Below are positions 36,208 to 45,407 of a DNA stretch of 64,000 nucleotides, in pieces (the stretch's first letter is position 1; each line of letters begins with the position of its first letter). The position numbers and the translations under genes are program-made. Source of the DNA: Hyphomicrobiales bacterium (GTDB lineage: Bacteria; Pseudomonadota; Alphaproteobacteria; Rhizobiales; Xanthobacteraceae); the NCBI GenBank assembly GCA_009377755.1, contig WHTM01000004.1:1-64000 (forward strand), written 5' to 3'. The notes beneath the pieces were generated by a model. That model was given only the letters and a program-made list of their open reading frames with translations, was not told where the DNA came from and did not search any database.

Positions 36208-37197
36208 TCACTTCTTCCGATAGCTCAAAGCTTCCCGGATGGCTTCCTCGCCGCCGAGACCGAGGCTCAGACCGTACCATTTGTCCGAATTGACCGCCTC
36301 CGGATAGAACTTGGACAAGTCGTGTTCGGGGAATTCCTTCAGCACCCAGTCGGCGATCTCCTGGCGGGTGGTGATCCAGACCTTCGGCTTGCTCTTCACA
36401 TACCGGATCGCTTCTTCCATCGGCCGCGTGCGAAAGCCATGCGACAGGAACGGATGCGTCCCGTAGGCGAGCATCTTCGGATAGCCGCGCTCGCCTTCCT
36501 CGTACACGGTGTCGAAGAAGTCGTAGAACATCCGCACGACGGCGTGCGGCGGCGCGTCGTGATGGCTGTAGCTGTTGTAGTCGGTCAGCGCGTAGCTGTT
36601 CATGCCGACCACCTTGCGGCCGCCGACATTGATGATGAAGGGCACATCGGTGTTGCGGAAGCCGCAGACATACTTGAACCCGCGCTCCGCCAGCAGCCCG
36701 ACGCTCTCGCCCGTGATGGTGCCGCCGGACGCGCTGAAACCGGCCGGCTTCTTGCCGAGTACCTTCTCGAACTCGGCGACCGTGCGGTCGATCGAGTCGA
36801 TCTGCTCCTGCACGGTCTGGTCCCACAGATACGTGTGGTCCCACCCCTGTGCCAGGAACTCGGTCCCCAGCGCCGCGGCGTGGCGCGCCAGCTCCGGATA
36901 GAGATGCACGTTCAGGCCGTCGGCGTAGCAGCTCGTGGGAATCTCGTGCCGCTGCCAGATGTCGAGCAGCCGCTGCATTCCCGCGGTCTCGCCGTAGGCG
37001 TGTTCGTAGATGATGCGTGGATGGCGTCCATACTTGGCGTCCGCAGGAACGACTTCGCCGGCCCGTTGCCGGTTGTTGGCGGTACCGAGCGCCTTTGGCC
37101 AGCTCTCCCACGACATGTTGAAGACGACCGCCACATGGCAACCGTCCGGCCAGCGAAAATCGCCCGCCTGCATCTTGTACTTGTCCGCCTGTGGCAT
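36208..37197 (-). CDS. Polysaccharide deacetylase (NodB/PuuE-like) family protein
   Basis: A 329-residue protein from ATG 37197 (MPQADKYKMQAGDFRWPDGC). It has a NodB-like fold: VAVVFNMSWESW, the YADGLNVHLYPELA strand, an HTYLWD metal-site histidine, and KKPAGFSASGGTITGESVGL then YGTHPFLSHGFRTRP for the later barrel strands. Lack of a signal peptide and similarity to the PuuE/allantoinase-like subgroup suggest a cytoplasmic amide or imide hydrolase rather than a cell-wall enzyme. It is first gene of an operon with a TPP enzyme and a Bug protein, so action on an imported small molecule is plausible. Confidence 0.85.
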   Translation of the reverse strand: MPQADKYKMQAGDFRWPDGCHVAVVFNMSWESWPKALGTANNRQRAGEVVPADAKYGRHPRIIYEHAYGETAGMQRLLDIWQRHEIPTSCYADGLNVHLYPELARHAAALGTEFLAQGWDHTYLWDQTVQEQIDSIDRTVAEFEKVLGKKPAGFSASGGTITGESVGLLAERGFKYVCGFRNTDVPFIINVGGRKVVGMNSYALTDYNSYSHHDAPPHAVVRMFYDFFDTVYEEGERGYPKMLAYGTHPFLSHGFRTRPMEEAIRYVKSKPKVWITTRQEIADWVLKEFPEHDLSKFYPEAVNSDKWYGLSLGLGGEEAIREALSYRKK

Positions 37198-37348
37198 CGC
37201 GTTTCCCCCATCATCACTCTCGGCAGCGAGCAGTATGTCGGGGGCGCGATGACGGTCAACGCACGACCGCAATGGTCAGGAATGCGAATTTCGAAGATGA
37301 TCGGCGCGCGAAATCGCTTGCTTCGCGTGCATCGAGTTCAATTACCTC

Positions 37349-37897
37349 TCAATACCCCTCCGCGGGCTCGATCTGGTCGAACCAGTCGAACCCCATTTCC
37401 TTGGTGATGCGGTTGGAGATCACGATCAGCCGGCAGTCTTCCTTGTCGCCGGCGACGTGCTGATGCGTGGTGAACGGCGGCACGTAGATGAAATCGCCGC
37501 GCTTCCAGGCGAACGCGCGCGGTTCCACGGCCCATTCCCATTGGAACGCATCGAGGCAGTCGAACTTCATGTCCCAGTGCAGGTCGTAGCCGGCGCCCTC
37601 GACGACGAAGATGATCTCTTCCCACATGTGCCGGTGCTTGCCGGACTTCTCGCCCGGCTTGAGGAACTGCATGTAGGCTTCGACGCAGCATTCGCGCGTG
37701 TTCATCTTGTGGTGCACGAGATGCTTGATCAGACCGTCGACGGATGTCTCGAACGGCATGTCCTCGGCGTGCACGACGTTGAGCAGCGTCTCGTAGTGCT
37801 TGCGGAACTCTTCCGACGTGGCGACGTCTTCGGCGCGGAAGCTCGCGGTCTTGCTGCCTGAGAGGGAGGCTTCACGGTCTTGGAAGGTAGTGGTCAT
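37349..37897 (-). CDS. Cupin-domain protein (1 of 2)
   Basis: A 182-residue single-domain cupin starting at ATG 37897 (MTTTFQDREASLSG). Metal-binding motif 1 is visible as KHRHMWEEIIFVVEGAG (H88, H90, E93 or E94) and motif 2 as GDFIYVPPFTTHQH. This is the mononuclear non-haem iron type used in ring-opening dioxygenases and isomerases. It has no signal peptide. It lies between the deacetylase operon and the second cupin on the same strand. Together with TPP and Bug genes it suggests degradation of an aromatic or keto-acid compound; the substrate is unknown. Confidence 0.86.
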   Translation of the reverse strand: MTTTFQDREASLSGSKTASFRAEDVATSEEFRKHYETLLNVVHAEDMPFETSVDGLIKHLVHHKMNTRECCVEAYMQFLKPGEKSGKHRHMWEEIIFVVEGAGYDLHWDMKFDCLDAFQWEWAVEPRAFAWKRGDFIYVPPFTTHQHVAGDKEDCRLIVISNRITKEMGFDWFDQIEPAEGY

Positions 37898-37922
37898 GGT
37901 CTTGTCCCTATCCCTCTCCGCT

Positions 37923-38086
37923 GTCATCCCGGACGGACGGCAAGGCACGCAAGTGTACGCAGCCTGCGTAAACTTGGCTGCGTGCGCCGATCCGGGACCC
38001 ATCTATCCCTGCGTCGGTGTTTGATCCGAAGCGCCGGGTACGTGGGTCCCGGCTCGCGGCCGCTTCGCGGCCTTGGCCGGGATGAC
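37923..38086. repeat. Dispersed repeat, family C, copy 1 (with nested palindrome)
   Basis: Bounded by GTCATCCCGGACG and CCGGGATGAC, with GGGTCCCGGCTCGCGGCCG inside. The nested unit at about 37945-37985 is GCACGCAAGTGTACGCAGCC followed by its near complement. It separates the two cupin genes. Confidence 0.85.
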
Positions 38087-38108
38087 AACAACTGCGGTTT
38101 CAGCATGA

Positions 38109-38705
38109 TCAAATATCGCTCGGCGGCTTGTAGCCTTCCTGCCCCTTGGGCGGGGTCTTCGGCGGCCATTCGACGATCTTCTGGAACAGGAGGTGCATGA
38201 ACAGGAACAAGGGCTTCGCCTTGAACACCAGCAGGATCGCCTCCTCGTCGGGGCTGTCGTTGAAATGCTGATGCACGCAGCCGTTTTCGACGATCATCAC
38301 GTCGCCGGCCTTCCACTCGATGCGGCGACCGTCATGGATGTCGTGGCCGTAGCCCTTGAGAACGTAAAACACCGCACTGTTGAGGTGCCCGTGCTTCTGC
38401 CCATAGGCGCCCGGCGCATAGGCCTCGATATGGCTCTCGATCGACTGGGTGACATTCACGGCCTGGGGCGAGATCACGCTCTTGCCATAATGGCCGGGCC
38501 CGCCCTTCCACGGCACGTCGCTCGACGAATAGACGCGCGGCTCCTCGAGGAGCTGCTTGTAGAGATGGCTGTAGGTGCCCTCCAGCGCGCGGACGAAGGT
38601 GCGCTTCTTCGCCCAGCGCTCCCAGTGCTGATTTTCGCGCTCGGCGGCGTCCTCCGGCGGCTTGTTGTGGCCCTCCCCGGCCAGACCTCCGATCAGACCT
38701 GTCAT
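38109..38705 (-). CDS. Cupin-domain protein (2 of 2)
   Basis: A 198-residue cupin starting at ATG 38705 (MTGLIGGLAGEGHNKPPEDA). Motif 1 is YGQKHGHLNSAVFYVLKGYG (H105, H107), and motif 2 is GDVMIVENGCVHQHFN. The N-terminal 60 residues are a charged helical extension before the barrel, reminiscent of gentisate-dioxygenase-like cupins. It is similar in layout to, but clearly different from, the neighbouring cupin, so the pair may act on successive substrates. It is divergent from the second Bug gene, with about 140 bases between the starts. Confidence 0.86.
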   Translation of the reverse strand: MTGLIGGLAGEGHNKPPEDAAERENQHWERWAKKRTFVRALEGTYSHLYKQLLEEPRVYSSSDVPWKGGPGHYGKSVISPQAVNVTQSIESHIEAYAPGAYGQKHGHLNSAVFYVLKGYGHDIHDGRRIEWKAGDVMIVENGCVHQHFNDSPDEEAILLVFKAKPLFLFMHLLFQKIVEWPPKTPPKGQEGYKPPSDI

Positions 38706-38844
38706 GTGGGCCTCCTGCTCCAGATTGTCGTGCTCACCCTGCACATCCCCCGCCGGACGCCGCTTGTCAATTCAATCCGGGCATTTGCAAGTTCGCTCCG
38801 ATTGGATTTTGATGCGGCAAGATCAAGACCAGGGAGGAACGACC

Positions 38845-39882
38845 ATGAAAACAATGCTACGGAGCGCCCTCGCCGCCGTTGCTCTTGCCATGCTGCCGCT
38901 GGCGCCGGCCGCGGCGCAGAGCCCGGCCGAGTTCTACAAGGGCAAGGCGGTCGATCTCCAGATCGGCTACAGCGCCGGCGGCGGCTACGACGTCTATGCC
39001 CGGCTCGTCGCCCGCCACATCGGCAAGCATATCCCCGGCAACCCCACCGTCGTACCGAAGAACATGACCGGGGCGGGCAGCCTCAAGCTCGCCAACTGGC
39101 TCTACAACGTGGCGCCGAAGGACGGGACCGTATTCGGCATGATCGGCCGCGGCACCGGCTTCGACCCGCTGTTCGGCATCAAGGGCGCGCAGTTCCAGGG
39201 CACCAAGTTCAACTGGATCGGCAGCGCCAACGACGAGGTCAGCATCTGCGTCTCCTGGCATACCTCCGACGTCAAGACCTTCGACGATCTGCGCCAGCGC
39301 GAGCTGATCGTCGGCGGCACCGGCGCCAGCGCCGACACCGACCAGTTCCCGAAGATCCTGAACGCGGTGCTCGGCACCAAGATGAAGATCATCACCGGCT
39401 ACCCCGGCGGCAACGACATCGGGCTTGCGCTGGAGCGCGGCGAGGTAAAGGGCCGCTGTGGCTGGTCGTGGTCGAGCGTCAAAGCGACGCATCAGCCGTG
39501 GCTCGACGAGAAGAAGATCAACATCCTGATCCAACTTTCGCTCGCCAAGCATCCCGACCTGCCGAACGTGCCGCTGATCGTCGACCTCGCCAAGACCGAC
39601 GAGGAGAAGCGCATCCTGCGGCTGGTGTTCGCGCGGCAGGTGATGGGCCGGCCGTTCCTGGCGCCGCCCGGTATTCCAGCGGACCGCGTCGCGGCACTGC
39701 GCAAGGCGTTCATGGACACGATGCGCGACAAGGAATTCCTGGCCGAGGCCGAGAAGGGCAAGCTTGAGATCACGCCGGTGTCCGGCGAGGATATCCAGAA
39801 GCTGGTGGAAGAAGTCTATGCCACGCCGGCGGAGGTCACCACCAAGGCCACCGAGCTGTTGCGGGTGGAGAAGAAGAAGTAG
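38845..39882 (+). CDS. Bug/TctC-family solute-binding protein (2 of 2)
   Basis: A 345-residue periplasmic binding protein. ATG 38845 follows a strong AGGGAGGAAC site and gives a Sec signal (MLRSALAAVALAMLPLAPAAAQ). Family blocks are AVDLQIGYSAGGGYDVYARL, NPTVVPKNMTGAGSLKLANW and GGTGASADTDQFPKILN. The GYSAGGGYDxYAR form marks a subgroup different from the copy at 33467. It is not joined to TctA/B genes. About 210 bases later comes a TPP enzyme on the same strand, mirroring the Bug/TPP pairing on the other strand. Confidence 0.93.
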   Translation: MKTMLRSALAAVALAMLPLAPAAAQSPAEFYKGKAVDLQIGYSAGGGYDVYARLVARHIGKHIPGNPTVVPKNMTGAGSLKLANWLYNVAPKDGTVFGMIGRGTGFDPLFGIKGAQFQGTKFNWIGSANDEVSICVSWHTSDVKTFDDLRQRELIVGGTGASADTDQFPKILNAVLGTKMKIITGYPGGNDIGLALERGEVKGRCGWSWSSVKATHQPWLDEKKINILIQLSLAKHPDLPNVPLIVDLAKTDEEKRILRLVFARQVMGRPFLAPPGIPADRVAALRKAFMDTMRDKEFLAEAEKGKLEITPVSGEDIQKLVEEVYATPAEVTTKATELLRVEKKK

Positions 39883-39887
39883 TGATT

Positions 39888-40058
39888 GTCATCACGGACG
39901 ATGTTGCTGCATCCCGGTCAAGCGAGCGAAGCGAGCGCGAGCCAGGACCCACATATCCCCGGCCCCGGAAGATTTAATGTGGCGCGTCCACAGCACAACA
40001 ACGATCGCAGGGATCCATGGGTCCCGGCTCTCGGTGCTTCGCACTCGGCCGGGATGAC
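39888..40058. repeat. Dispersed repeat, family C, copy 2
   Basis: Begins GTCATCACGGACG, ends CCGGGATGAC and contains CATGGGTCCCGGCTC, as in the copy at 37923. It fills the gap between the Bug gene and the TPP gene, so the two may not be cotranscribed without readthrough. Confidence 0.8.
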
Positions 40059-40096
40059 AGCAACTGAGTTGGTCAGATCAACACGAGACGAATGAC

Positions 40097-41854
40097 ATGG
40101 ACGCATCAACAAAAAAAACCAATCTCGGCTGGCAATCCGACGTCATCGTCGATCTGATCAAGCGCTACGGGTTCGAATACATCACCATGAATCCCGGCGC
40201 GAGCTTCCGCGGCCTGCACGATTCGCTGATCAACTACGGCGGCAACGAGCCGCCGATGCTGCTGTGCCAGCACGAGGAGATCGCGGTGCAGATCGCGCAC
40301 GGCTACGCCAAGGCGTCGGGCAAGCCGATGGCGGTGATCCTGCACAACCTGGTCGGCCTGCTGCACGCCACCATGGCGATCTACTACGCCTACATCGACC
40401 GCGTGCCGATCTTCATCATGGGCGCCACCGGCCCGATGGACGAGGGCAAGCGGCGCCCGCACATCGACTGGACCCACTCGGCGCTGGTGCAGGGCAACGC
40501 CATCCGCGACTACGTCAAGTGGGACTACCAGCCGACCTCGATCCACGGCGTGCCGGAGAGCTTCGCACGCGCCTATTCGATCATGACCACCGAGCCGCGC
40601 GGCCCGATCTACATGTGCTACGACGCCATGCTGCAGGAAGAGCGGCTCACCGATGAGGTGGCGATGCCGCGCATCGATGCCGCGGCGACGCCTTCGCCGA
40701 TGATGCCCGATCCGAAGGCGCTCGCGGCGATCGCCGACCGGCTGTGCAAGGCCGAGCACCCGATGCTACTCGCCGAATATGCGGGACGCCGCCCGGGTGG
40801 TTTCGAGAGCATCGTTGAACTCGCCGAGTTGACCGGAGCGGCGGTGTGGGACATCAACAACGCGCTCAACTTTCCCAACAAGCACCCGCTGTGCCTGAGC
40901 ATGGACAAAGCGTCGCTCAAAGCGACCGACCTCGTGGTCGGCCTCGACGTGAAGGACTGGGAAAAACAGTTCGCCGACCTCGACAACGCCAACCGGATCG
41001 TCACCGACCTGTTGCCGCCGTCATGCGACCGCGTCGAGATCGGCTTCGGCGAGCTTGGCATCAGCAAGTGGTCGATGGACTATTGCCGGATGCAAGCCTG
41101 CTCGGTCCGTGCGCTCGGCGACACTGTGCTGGGAATCCCCGAGCTCACCCGCCTGTGCCGACAACGCATCGGCGCCGATCCCGCGCTCCGGCGCAAGATC
41201 GCGGACCGCAAGACCGCGGTCGGCAAACGCCACAATGAAGTCTGGGCGAAGTGGCAGGAGGAGGCGCAGCAGAACTGGAACGCTTCGCCGATCACCTTCG
41301 CGCGGCTCGCGCTGGAGGTCTGGGAGGTCATCAAGGACCAGGACTGGGTGCTCACCGCCAACGAGCTCAAGCACCAGGTGCGCAAGCTGTGGGACTTCGA
41401 CAAGCCCTACCGGCATCCGGGCGTCGAGCTCGGCACCGCGACGCAGATCGGCATCTCGATCGGTGTCGCGCTCGCGCACAAGAAGCACAAGCGGCTGGTG
41501 GTCGACATCCAGCCGGACGGCGACCTGATGTTTGACGCCGGCGCCTTATGGGTCGCCGCCAAGTACGAAATCCCGATGTTGATCGTGATGCACAACAACC
41601 GCGCCTACTACAACGACTGGGCGCACCAGATCCGCATGGCGAAGCTGCGCGGCACCGACGAGAGCAAGGCGCATATCGGCATGGACCTGTTCGGGCCGGA
41701 GCCGGACTTCGCCGGGCTCGCCCGCTCCATGGGCTGCTGGGGCGAAGGTCCGATCGACAATCCGAATGACGTTGGCCCGGCGCTCAAGCGCGCCATCGCC
41801 GAGGTAAAGAAGGGGCGAGTCGCGCTGGTGGACACGATCATCCAGCACCGCTAG
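40097..41854 (+). CDS. Acetolactate-synthase-like TPP-dependent enzyme (3 of 3)
   Basis: A 585-residue protein. The PYR domain has the catalytic Glu in LLCQHEEIAVQIAHGYAKAS (E60). The PP motif reads QPDGDLMFDAGALW (D474-G475-D476) with NN in MHNNRAYYND, a variant typical of a subgroup of unassigned TPP enzymes. The central domain is short (HPMLLAEYAGRRPGGFESIV). It lacks regulatory subunits. It is the third member of this superfamily in under 20 kb, and all three are quite different, which argues for separate catabolic reactions rather than gene doubling. It is downstream of a Bug binding protein on the same strand. Confidence 0.87.
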   Translation: MDASTKKTNLGWQSDVIVDLIKRYGFEYITMNPGASFRGLHDSLINYGGNEPPMLLCQHEEIAVQIAHGYAKASGKPMAVILHNLVGLLHATMAIYYAYIDRVPIFIMGATGPMDEGKRRPHIDWTHSALVQGNAIRDYVKWDYQPTSIHGVPESFARAYSIMTTEPRGPIYMCYDAMLQEERLTDEVAMPRIDAAATPSPMMPDPKALAAIADRLCKAEHPMLLAEYAGRRPGGFESIVELAELTGAAVWDINNALNFPNKHPLCLSMDKASLKATDLVVGLDVKDWEKQFADLDNANRIVTDLLPPSCDRVEIGFGELGISKWSMDYCRMQACSVRALGDTVLGIPELTRLCRQRIGADPALRRKIADRKTAVGKRHNEVWAKWQEEAQQNWNASPITFARLALEVWEVIKDQDWVLTANELKHQVRKLWDFDKPYRHPGVELGTATQIGISIGVALAHKKHKRLVVDIQPDGDLMFDAGALWVAAKYEIPMLIVMHNNRAYYNDWAHQIRMAKLRGTDESKAHIGMDLFGPEPDFAGLARSMGCWGEGPIDNPNDVGPALKRAIAEVKKGRVALVDTIIQHR

Positions 41855-41931
41855 CGTGCGCGCCGGCTGCACGGCCTTGCGTGCAGCGCGGCAGAAATGC
41901 GGCACAGACGCGTTCCAGGACACGGCCCGCC

Positions 41932-42947
41932 ATGCGTTTGCGTCGTCTCGTCATTTTCGCCTTGCTTGCCGCAGTCGGCGCCGCCGCAGGCTGGTGGCGC
42001 TTCGGACGCGGACTGGAGGTGACAACGGTCGCAGTATCGCGCGGCACGGCGGTCGAGATCGTGTACGCAACAGGCGCCGTCGAGCCGGTGCATTGGGCGA
42101 AGGTCGCGAGCCTCATCCGGGAGCGGATCATCGAGCTGTGCTACTGCGAGGGCAAGACCGTCGCGAAAGGCGACGTGCTCGCCCGCCTCGACGACCAAGA
42201 GGTGCGCGCGCAACTGCAGGAGATCAGGGCACGCGAGGATTTCGCCAAGCGCGAGATGTCCCGCGTGACCGAACTGATCGGCCGCGGCGCCACCACCACC
42301 CAGGCGCATGAGCGCGCCTCGACCGATCTGCGGGCGGCGCAGGGTCTGATCTCGGTCCAGATGGAGCGGCTCGACGACTACACCATCAAATCGCCCATGG
42401 CCGGGGTTGTATTGCGCCGCGACGGCGAGGTCGGCGAAATCGCCGAGGCCGGCCAGGTCCGTTTCGCGTCGGCGTCCCGAAGCCGCTGCAGGTTGTCGCG
42501 GAAGTGAACGAGGAGGACATTCCGCGCGTGGTCGTCGGCCAGACGGTGCTGTTCCGCACCGATGCCTTCGCCGACCGGCGGATCGAGGGCAAGCTTCGGG
42601 AGATCACGCCGATGGGCGACCCGATTGCGAAGACCTACCGCGTCCGGATCGACTTGCCGGACGACACGCCGCTGCTGATCGGCATGAGTGTCGAGGCGAA
42701 CATCATCACGCGCGAGAAGCCCGACGTGCTCCTCGTACCGGCTGACGCCGTGCAGGGTTCGGCAGTATTCGTGGTCCAGGGCGACCGTGCGCACCGGCGC
42801 AGCGTTGAAATCGGCATCCGCGGCACGCGCATGGTCGAAATCTTGTCTGGCCTGAACGAGGGCGAACGCGTCGTCGCGCCCGCCGTCAGCGGTCTTGCCG
42901 ACGGCGCCCGCGTCCGCCCGACGGAGAGGCCGGGAACGCAACCATGA
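41932..42947 (+). pseudogene. HlyD/MacA-type periplasmic adaptor with a one-base frameshift
   Basis: From ATG 41932 (MRLRRLVIFALLAAVGAAAG, an N-terminal anchor) the frame encodes the biotinyl-lipoyl-like start (GAVEPVHWAKVASLIRERII), the helical hairpin and the returning half up to GEVGEIAEAGQV. It then shifts and ends at 42507. The remainder (VGVPKPLQVVAEVNEEDIPR onward to GLNEGERVV) is intact in the next frame and stops at 42947. One missing base near 42459-42462 explains it. The intact protein would be about 338 residues and link an inner-membrane ABC exporter to the envelope. The stop overlaps the permease start by four bases. Confidence 0.88.
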
Positions 42948-44179
42948 GCTTGACCGTCGACATCGCCTTGACTCATGTCCGCTCGCGCGCCCGGCAGACC
43001 CTCGTCGCGGTCGCGGGGGTGGCGACCGGCGTCGGCTTCTCGATCATGATGGCGTCGCTGATGGTCGGCTCACAGAACGACTTCATGCGGCAGTTGATCG
43101 ACGCGCTGCCGCACATCGCGGTGTCCGACGAGCAGCGCGAGCCGCAGCGCCAGCCGGCCGAGCTTGCGTTCGGGGCGGTCCGGATCTACGGGCTGACGCC
43201 GGAAAGGCGGCGCGAAGGCATCAAGAACCCGATGGCGATCATGGCGGCGCTGTCGGCTTGGGTACCTGGCGCGATTGCGCCTTCCACCAAGACCCAGGCG
43301 ATCCTGCGCTATGCCGGACGCGATTTCGCGGCCAGCGTCACCGGCATCGATCCTCATCGGGAGCGGTACGTCTCGGCATTGCCGACCCAGATGCGCCAGG
43401 GAACGTTGGCCTCGCTGTTCACCGCCGGCAACGCCATTATCCTCGGTGACCGGCTGGCTGAGAAGATGGGCGCCCGAATCGGCTCCAACATCACGGTGCA
43501 GACCGGCGAAGGCGCGCACATCGGTGCGCAGGTGGTCGGGTTGTTCCATTCCGGCGTGCGCCAGGTCGACGAGAGCACGGCCTATGTGCTGGTGAAGACC
43601 GCGCAGATTCTCGCCCAGCAGACCGGCCTGATCAACGAGCTGCGCGTGCGGGTGCGCGATCCGCTGGCGGCGCGCGACATCGCCCAGCGCATCGAGCGCG
43701 AGACGGGCTACAAGTCGATCGCTTGGCAGGAGGCGCACGAGGACCTGCTGTCGAGCTTCGTCGTCCGCAACGTCGTCATGTATACGGTGGTCGGCGCTAT
43801 CCTGCTGGTGGCGAGCTTCGGCACCTACAACATCATCTCCACCATCACCCACGAGAAGGCGCGCGACATCGCCATCCTGAAGTCGCTCGGACTCAACGAG
43901 CGCACGGTGCGCCGTATCTTCGTGCTGGAGGCGCTGATCATCGGGCTTGCCGGCGCACTCGCCGGCTTCCTGCTTGGCTATCTGCTGTGTGTCGCCCTCG
44001 GCACGATCGAGATCAACAACCCGTTCATGGATGCCAACCGCCTGCCGCTGGTCTACGATCCGCTGCACTATGCGATAGCCGGCCTGGTGGCGCTGGTCTC
44101 GTCGTTTGCGGCCGGATATGCGCCGGCTCGCAAGGCGGCCCGCGTACATCCGGTCGATATCATCCGCGGGGCTACATGA
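42944..44179 (+). CDS. ABC transporter permease, FtsX/MacB/LolC type
   Basis: A 411-residue membrane protein. An N-terminal helix (LVAVAGVATGVGFSIMMASL) is followed by a periplasmic domain of about 230 residues. Three C-terminal helices follow: VVMYTVVGAILLVASFGTYN, LEALIIGLAGALAGFLLGYL and a last one near GLVALVSSFAAGYAP. The conserved FtsX loop ARDIAILKSLGLNERTVRRI is present, and the end is the usual PARKAARVHPVDIIRG. It overlaps the adaptor stop and the ATPase start by four bases each, so the three genes form one translationally coupled exporter operon. Confidence 0.93.
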   Translation: MSLTVDIALTHVRSRARQTLVAVAGVATGVGFSIMMASLMVGSQNDFMRQLIDALPHIAVSDEQREPQRQPAELAFGAVRIYGLTPERRREGIKNPMAIMAALSAWVPGAIAPSTKTQAILRYAGRDFAASVTGIDPHRERYVSALPTQMRQGTLASLFTAGNAIILGDRLAEKMGARIGSNITVQTGEGAHIGAQVVGLFHSGVRQVDESTAYVLVKTAQILAQQTGLINELRVRVRDPLAARDIAQRIERETGYKSIAWQEAHEDLLSSFVVRNVVMYTVVGAILLVASFGTYNIISTITHEKARDIAILKSLGLNERTVRRIFVLEALIIGLAGALAGFLLGYLLCVALGTIEINNPFMDANRLPLVYDPLHYAIAGLVALVSSFAAGYAPARKAARVHPVDIIRGAT

Positions 44180-44904
44180 ATGCATCCGCCGGCAACAGCC
44201 TGATCGAGGCGCGCGGCGTCATCCGCATCCTGCCGGGCATCGTGCCGGTCACGCTGGTACACGACATCGACCTGACGATCGGCAACAATGAGTTCGTTGC
44301 GATCACCGGTCCCTCCGGCTCGGGCAAGTCGTCGCTGCTCTACCTGCTCGGCCTGCTCGACATGCCCACCGCCGGCGAGGTGCTGATCCGCGGCCGCGCC
44401 ACGACGGACATGGAAGAAGACGAGCGCGCCATGACGCGGCTCGCTACGCTCGGCTTCGTGTTCCAGTTCCACTTCCTGCTGCCGGAGTTCACCGCGCTGG
44501 AAAACGTGATGCTGCCGATGCGGGCGCTCGGCGCGCTGCCGCCTGTCGCAATGCGCGAGCGCGCGGCGATGCTGCTGGAGTCGTTCGGTCTGACCGATCA
44601 CATCGGGAAGCGCCCCGACCAAATGTCGGGCGGCCAGCGGCAGCGCGTGGCGGTGGCGCGGTCGCTTGCCAACGACCCGCCGGTCGTCCTGGCCGACGAA
44701 CCGACCGGCTCGCTCGACAGCCAGTCGAGCGAGCAGGTTTTCCGAATCCTGCGCGATCTGGTCGAAGTCCGGTCGAAGTCCGTGGTGGCGGTGACGCACG
44801 ATCTCGACCTGGCGGCGCGCATGGACCGCCGGATGCAGCTGATCGACGGGGGTATCGTCGATGGGGCGCAGATGGCTGGTGCGAGCAGGGCTGCGCCGGT
44901 ATGA
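44176..44904 (+). CDS. ABC transporter ATPase, MacB/LolD type
   Basis: A 242-residue ATPase. Walker A is GPSGSGKSS (from residue 45), the signature is MSGGQRQRVAVARSL, Walker B is VVLADEPTGSLDS, and the switch His is in AVTHD. The FVFQFHFLLPEFTALENVML segment is the LolD/MacB type Q-loop region. Together with the FtsX permease it would drive an envelope process such as efflux of a small hydrophobic compound or lipoprotein release. A 39-bp tandem duplication begins immediately after the stop. Confidence 0.95.
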   Translation: MNASAGNSLIEARGVIRILPGIVPVTLVHDIDLTIGNNEFVAITGPSGSGKSSLLYLLGLLDMPTAGEVLIRGRATTDMEEDERAMTRLATLGFVFQFHFLLPEFTALENVMLPMRALGALPPVAMRERAAMLLESFGLTDHIGKRPDQMSGGQRQRVAVARSLANDPPVVLADEPTGSLDSQSSEQVFRILRDLVEVRSKSVVAVTHDLDLAARMDRRMQLIDGGIVDGAQMAGASRAAPV

Positions 44905-44982
44905 TACAAGACCTGTTCAGCGCTCCGCTCCGTCCAAGGTGACTACAAGACCTGTTCAGCGCTCCGCTCCGTCCAAGGTGAC
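44905..44982. repeat. Exact 39-bp tandem duplication after the ABC operon
   Basis: 44905-44943 and 44944-44982 are identical (TACAAGACCTGTTCAGCGCT and 19 more). Intergenic, immediately following the ATPase stop codon. Confidence 0.96.
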
Positions 44983-44997
44983 CAAGGTGAACCGGCG

Positions 44998-45393
44998 TCA
45001 ACGCCCGGTATAGCTCTGCCACATGCCGAGCTCAAACACCTGCAAGTCGCCGGCCTTCAACAGGCCGCTCGCCGTGATCATGATATCGGTCGGGGACACG
45101 CGGCCGGACTGCGGATCGAACGGCAGGAATCTCTCGCCCGCCTGCACCTTGGCGCTGTAGGCGCGGATCGCGGCGGCCAGCAGCTTCTGCACCAGTTCCG
45201 GCGGCAATTGCTCGAGCCGATCGGCCGAGATCGCGCCGGTCACCGATGTCACCGCCGCCGTGATCGCGTCGGCCAACGCGGCGTGACCGGCGGCTACCTT
45301 GCTGACTGGCTTGCCGTCGGTCTTGCGCGCCGACGCGGCCCTCGTCCGCTTGGCCGGGGGGGCGCGTTTCGCCTTCGCTGCTCGCTTTACCAT
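44998..45393 (-). CDS. Hypothetical protein, 131 aa, Lys/Ala-rich N-terminus
   Basis: I do not recognise the family. The start is ATG 45393 (MVKRAAKAKRAPPAKRTRAA); a GTG at 45411 would add six residues and overlap the broken Rieske gene's stop by four bases. The first 35 residues are very basic, like a histone-H1-type tail, and could bind nucleic acid. The rest is one helical domain (ALADAITAAVTSVTGAISAD, LPPELVQKLLAAAIRAY) ending in GDLQVFELGMWQSYTGR. It is downstream of the Rieske remnant on the same strand. Function unknown. Confidence 0.65.
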   Translation of the reverse strand: MVKRAAKAKRAPPAKRTRAASARKTDGKPVSKVAAGHAALADAITAAVTSVTGAISADRLEQLPPELVQKLLAAAIRAYSAKVQAGERFLPFDPQSGRVSPTDIMITASGLLKAGDLQVFELGMWQSYTGR

Positions 45394-45407
45394 GATTCTT
45401 TCGCGCC

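Noticed and set aside
44760-44782. GTCGAAGTCCG repeated inside the ABC ATPase gene
   Set aside because: The 11-base repeat is part of a normal in-frame sequence; removing a copy would break the gene, so it is not a recent duplication.
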